Assembly (NCBI GenBank): GCA_023435435.1
Contig: JAEYRW010000114.1
Span: 1-10,126 of the forward strand
Length of the DNA: 10,126 bases
DNA from: Bacillota bacterium
Lineage (GTDB): Bacteria; Bacillota; Clostridia; Christensenellales; Aristaeellaceae
Direction of reading: 5' to 3'
This document shows, piece by piece, positions 7,085 through 10,126 of this stretch. How positions within the stretch are numbered: the first letter of the stretch is position 1; each line of letters starts with the position of its first letter. The notes under the pieces were generated by a model. That model did not search any database. It was not told where the DNA came from and saw nothing but the letters and a program-made list of their open reading frames with translations. The position numbers and the translations under genes are program-made.

Positions 7085-7740
7085 TGAGGATCCGGTTTGA
7101 GGAACAGTTGACCCAGCTGAACGCGCAGCTCATCGACATGGGCTCGCTCATCGAGTATGCCATCGAGAACAGCATCCGCGCGATGATCGAGCGCGACGAT
7201 GAGCTCGCGCGGAAGATCGTCGCCTTCGATACGGAGGTGGACAAGAAGGAGCGCGACATCGAGCAGATGTGCATCAAGCTCCTCCTTCAGCAGCAGCCCG
7301 TGGCACGGGACCTCCGGCTCATCTCGGCGGCGCTTAAAATGATCACGGATATGGAGCGCATTGGCGACCAGGCGGCGGACATCTCGGAAATCGTTCCGTA
7401 TGTCGGCGGCAAGCCCTACATCAAGCAGCTTGAGCACATTCCCCTGATGGGGAAAAAGACCATCAAGATGGTCAAGGACGCGGTGGACGCCTTTGTCAGG
7501 CGCGACCTCGAACTGGCCAACCGCGTCATCGAGGCAGACGACGAGGTGGACAAGCTGTTCATGACCGTCAAGAGCGAGCTCATCGAGCTCATCTCGCACG
7601 ACGCTTCCAACGGCGCGCAGGCGCTGGACCTTCTCATGATCGCGAAATACCTGGAGCGCATCGGCGACCACGCGACGAACCTGGCCGAGTGGGTCGAGTA
7701 CTCCGTGACCGGAAACCACAGGAGATACGCGGACGCATGA
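7084..7740 (+). CDS. phoU: Phosphate signalling and transport regulator PhoU
   Basis: Cytoplasmic all-helical protein, 218 residues, built from two repeated three-helix PhoU domains (about 8-108 and 118-207). Each repeat carries the metal-binding motif: MERIGDQAADI (90-100) and LERIGDHATNL (190-200). In characterised systems PhoU links the Pst transporter to the PhoR kinase and represses the Pho response when phosphate is plentiful; that role is inferred here from family and context. GGAGG (7071-7075) precedes the ATG by 8 nt and the start shares one base with the pstB stop (TGATG). The stop overlaps the phoP start by 4 nt (ATGA). Confidence 0.96.
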   Translation: MRIRFEEQLTQLNAQLIDMGSLIEYAIENSIRAMIERDDELARKIVAFDTEVDKKERDIEQMCIKLLLQQQPVARDLRLISAALKMITDMERIGDQAADISEIVPYVGGKPYIKQLEHIPLMGKKTIKMVKDAVDAFVRRDLELANRVIEADDEVDKLFMTVKSELIELISHDASNGAQALDLLMIAKYLERIGDHATNLAEWVEYSVTGNHRRYADA

Positions 7741-8420
7741 TTTATTATGTAGAGGACAACGAACAGACGCGCAAACTCGTCGCCTTCACGCTTTCCGCGA
7801 CGGGTTACGAGGTCATGGGCTTTGAAAGTGCCCAGCCGTTCTGGGGGGAGATGGAGAAAAAGCTCCCCGAACTCATCATTCTCGACGTCATGCTGCCGGG
7901 CGAGGACGGCATCCAGATTCTCTCCCGGCTCAAGACCACGCCGCGCACGATGGGCGTGCCCGTCATCATGCTCTCCGCCAAGGAGACCGAGTACGATAAG
8001 GTGCTTGGCCTCACCACCGGCGCGGACGACTATGTGACGAAACCCTTCGGCGCCATGGAGCTGGTGGCGCGGGTCAAGGCGGTTCTGCGCAGGGCCGCGC
8101 CCGTGGATGACACCCCGCGCATCACGGTGGGGGAGATCACCCTCGACACCGCCATGCACACGGTATTGTCAGGGGGCGGGGAGGTCGAGCTGACGTTCAA
8201 GGAATTCGAGCTGTTGAAGCACATGATGATCAACCGGGGCATCGCCTTTTCCCGGGAGCAGCTTTTGAGCTCCATCTGGGGCATGGACTACTTCGGTGGC
8301 ACGCGCACGGTGGACGTGCACATGCAGACCCTGCGCAAGAAGCTCGGCCCTTGCGGGGACCAGATCAAGACCATCTACGGGCTGGGCTACCGCATGGAGG
8401 ACAAGAGGCATGAAGCGTAG
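7737..8420 (+). CDS. phoP: OmpR/PhoB-family response regulator, probable PhoP/PhoB
   Basis: DNA-binding response regulator of 227 residues. The receiver domain (about 1-118) has acidic residues E6 and D7, phosphoacceptor D50 in LDVMLPGEDG, switch S80, Y99, and K102 in DDYVTKPF. The winged-helix domain (about 127-220) contains LTFKEFELLKHMM (152-164), SREQLLSSIWG (172-182) and the recognition-helix segment RTVDVHMQTLRKKLG (190-204), then the IYGLGYRM wing. The start at 7737 is chosen because the receiver fold begins at MIYYVEDN and ATGA overlaps the phoU stop; AGGAG at 7720-7724 is 12 nt upstream, a little far. Its position between phoU and a PhoR-like kinase identifies it as the phosphate regulator. 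It probably activates this operon. Confidence 0.93.
   Translation: MIYYVEDNEQTRKLVAFTLSATGYEVMGFESAQPFWGEMEKKLPELIILDVMLPGEDGIQILSRLKTTPRTMGVPVIMLSAKETEYDKVLGLTTGADDYVTKPFGAMELVARVKAVLRRAAPVDDTPRITVGEITLDTAMHTVLSGGGEVELTFKEFELLKHMMINRGIAFSREQLLSSIWGMDYFGGTRTVDVHMQTLRKKLGPCGDQIKTIYGLGYRMEDKRHEA
8396..8400 (+). promoter_or_regulatory. Shine-Dalgarno site deciding the phoR start
   Basis: GGAGG inside the end of phoP lies 9 nt before the ATG at 8410. It supports an 11-nt overlap with phoP instead of the much longer open frame that begins inside phoP at 8296. Confidence 0.75.
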
Positions 8421-10050
8421 GATCTTCGCGAGCACCCTCACGGCGGTCCTTCTGTCGGTCCTGCTGTTCGGTGCCGCGCTGACCGCCATCATCTTCAACT
8501 TTTACGCCGACCGGGAAAAGGACGAGTTGGGCGACCGGCTCGCCGTCGCCGCCGCGGCCATGGAGCGGGATGGCGACGGACTTTCCTTTCTCGAAGCCAT
8601 GAAGGCGGCGGACGCCGACTCGCGCTTTACGTGGGTGGCGGCCGACGGAAGCGTTCTCTACGACAGCGAGAAGGACGCCGCCGAGATGGAGAATCACGGT
8701 GCGCGCGACGAGATTGTTTCGGCGTTCGAAAACGGCGTGGGCGCGAGCATGCGCTTTTCCGCAACGCTTGGGGAGGAGACCATCTATCAGGCGCGCCTGC
8801 TCCGGGACGGCACGGTACTCCGGCTCTCCGAAACGCGCAGAAGCGTTTACGGCGTGCTTTACAGCCTCATCTGGCTCTTCGCGCTGGCGGGCGTGGCGAT
8901 CATCGCGGTTTCCGCGGCGGTGACGCGGCTTCTGACCGCGCGGATCGTAAAGCCCGTCAACACGCTGAACCTCGACGATCCCTTGGGAAACGTCGTCTAC
9001 GACGAGTTTACGCCCCTTCTCCGGCGCATGGCGAAGCAGCAGGATCAGCTGCGCGATTACATGCAGAGTCTCTCCGCGCGCCAGACGGAGTTCCGCGCGG
9101 TGACGGACAACATGACCGAGGGGCTGATCCTCATTAACCCGCAGGGCGAGGTCATTTTCCTCAACCGCGGCGCGGAGCGGCTGTTCCGCGCGGACGGCGC
9201 CCAGGGAAGGCACATCTTTACCCTCAACCACTCCATCACCTTTACAAACGCCGTGGAGGCGGCGCTTGCGGGGGACGGCGTCACCGATGTGATGTCCCTT
9301 GGCGCGCGCTGGTTTCAGCTTCTCGCAAGCCCCGTAAAATCCGCGGGCGCGGTGATCCTCTTAAGCGACATCACGGACCGCTACCAGGCGGAGCAGTCCC
9401 GCCGGGAGTTCACCGCCAACGTGTCCCACGAACTCAAGACCCCGCTCACCAACATTCTCGGCTACGCGGAGGTCATGGAAAACGGGCTCGCCCCCGAGGA
9501 AAAGCTGCGCGAGTTCGCCGGCTGCGTCCGCGACGAAACCAAGCGGCTCATCCAGCTGGTGGGGGACATTCTCCGGCTCTCCGCGTTGGACGAGGGCGGA
9601 GGAGGCCATCCGCCGGAGGCGTTCTCCCTGCTGACGCTTTCGCGGGACATCGCCAAGCGGCTCGCGCCCCAGGCGGAGGCGGTGGGTGTGTCGGTGGAGG
9701 TTTCGGGAGAGGACGCGGTCGTCACCGCCGACAGGATGCTTACCGACGACATGATTTTCAACATCGTCGACAACGCCATCAAGTACAACCGCAAGGATGG
9801 GCGGGTGGACATTGCCGTCGGGAAAACATTCGTCACCGTTAAGGATACGGGCATCGGCATCGAGCCCAAGTACCACGAACGTGTGTTCGATCGCTTTTTC
9901 CGGGTGGACAAGAGCCATTCCCAGCGCGTGGTGGGCACGGGGCTCGGCCTCTCCATCGTCAAGCATGCCGCGGCCCAGTTGGACGCGAAGGTGGAAATGA
10001 CGAGCGAGCCGGATGTGGGTACCCAGATCACGGTGCGCTTCGAGGGCTAG
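8410..10050 (+). CDS. phoR: Membrane sensor histidine kinase, probable PhoR
   Basis: Partner kinase of the upstream regulator, 546 residues. Membrane helix 1 is at about 9-31, an extracytoplasmic sensor region at about 32-145 (containing VAADGSVLYDSE, 76-87), and helix 2 at about 149-171. A short degenerate HAMP-like linker (RIVKPVNTLNL) and a helical stretch (about 203-225) follow. A PAS domain occupies about 226-325 (MTEGLILINPQGEVIFLNRG). The HisKA H-box is VSHELKTPLTNILGYAE with H340. The HATPase domain has the N-box NIVDNAIKYN (N455), G1 DTGIGI (479-484), an F-box-like DRFFRVDK and G2 GTGLGL (509-514). All catalytic motifs are intact. The start overlaps phoP by 11 nt. The sensor-plus-PAS arrangement matches Firmicute PhoR; adjacency to pst-phoU makes phosphate signalling the likely role. 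Confidence 0.92.
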   Translation: MKRRIFASTLTAVLLSVLLFGAALTAIIFNFYADREKDELGDRLAVAAAAMERDGDGLSFLEAMKAADADSRFTWVAADGSVLYDSEKDAAEMENHGARDEIVSAFENGVGASMRFSATLGEETIYQARLLRDGTVLRLSETRRSVYGVLYSLIWLFALAGVAIIAVSAAVTRLLTARIVKPVNTLNLDDPLGNVVYDEFTPLLRRMAKQQDQLRDYMQSLSARQTEFRAVTDNMTEGLILINPQGEVIFLNRGAERLFRADGAQGRHIFTLNHSITFTNAVEAALAGDGVTDVMSLGARWFQLLASPVKSAGAVILLSDITDRYQAEQSRREFTANVSHELKTPLTNILGYAEVMENGLAPEEKLREFAGCVRDETKRLIQLVGDILRLSALDEGGGGHPPEAFSLLTLSRDIAKRLAPQAEAVGVSVEVSGEDAVVTADRMLTDDMIFNIVDNAIKYNRKDGRVDIAVGKTFVTVKDTGIGIEPKYHERVFDRFFRVDKSHSQRVVGTGLGLSIVKHAAAQLDAKVEMTSEPDVGTQITVRFEG

Positions 10051-10076
10051 ACGGATACAATCTTAGGAGAAAAACA

Positions 10077-10105
10077 GGCGGCCCGGGGCAGAATACCCCG
10101 GCCCC
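10077..10105. terminator. GC-rich hairpin after phoR, probable (possibly bidirectional) terminator
   Basis: CCGGGG (10083-10088) pairs with CCCCGG (10096-10101) across a 7-nt loop, and the stem extends by two GG/CC pairs with one bulged C. On the plus strand only a loose T-rich stretch follows (TGTTGTGTTT). On the minus strand the hairpin is followed by TGTTTTT, a better U-tract, so it may also or mainly stop a convergent gene beyond the right edge. Apart from this hairpin, 10051-10126 shows no gene. Confidence 0.55.
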
Positions 10106-10126
10106 CGTGTTGTGTTTGGGCATTAC

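Noticed and set aside
7060..7719. Minus-strand frame opposite phoU, and similar ones opposite phoP and phoR (such as 8365-9231 and 9361-9966)
   Set aside because: All mirror well-supported genes, with skewed composition and no recognisable motifs.
8296..8409. Longer N-terminus for the kinase starting inside phoP
   Set aside because: The extra 38 residues are an out-of-frame reading of the phoP DNA-binding domain; the Met at 8410 has a good ribosome site and directly precedes the first membrane helix.

Overview
The window is GC-rich, densely packed bacterial DNA. It carries two divergent transcription units separated by a 161-bp intergenic region. Strong AGGAGG-type ribosome sites, Bacillus/Clostridium-style Pst and PhoPR proteins, and GH3 and GH13_31 glycosidases of the kind seen in gut Clostridia suggest a high-GC Firmicute (Clostridia). 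This assignment rests on sequence style and family memory only; no rRNA or other marker gene is present.

Left arm (2-3660, minus strand): a predicted extended -10 promoter drives a family GH3 beta-glycosidase (beta-xylosidase-like). Its stop codon overlaps by 7 nt the start of a GH13_31 alpha-glucosidase (oligo-1,6-glucosidase-like), which runs off the left edge. Neither protein has a signal peptide, so the pair probably hydrolyses imported plant or starch-derived oligosaccharides in the cytoplasm.

Right arm (3677-10105, plus strand): a complete phosphate uptake and signalling operon in the order pstS-pstC-pstA-pstB-phoU-phoP-phoR. From pstC onward every junction overlaps by 1-11 nt, implying translational coupling. 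PstS captures phosphate, PstC and PstA form the membrane channel, and PstB hydrolyses ATP. PhoU couples transporter state to the PhoR kinase, and PhoP is the response regulator that presumably acts back on the pstS promoter. A GC-rich hairpin just after phoR probably ends the unit.

The most striking feature is PstS. Its two halves are in swapped order compared with canonical PstS: the segment carrying the R...SGT phosphate loop comes first, and the usual mature N-terminus (the GSSSVTP-type loop, then SRELKD, then the TGEITDW segment) comes last. The frame is open throughout and all recognisable phosphate-ligand motifs are kept, so this looks like a circular permutation. The protein also has a signal peptide without a lipobox cysteine, which is unusual for a substrate-binding protein of a Gram-positive.
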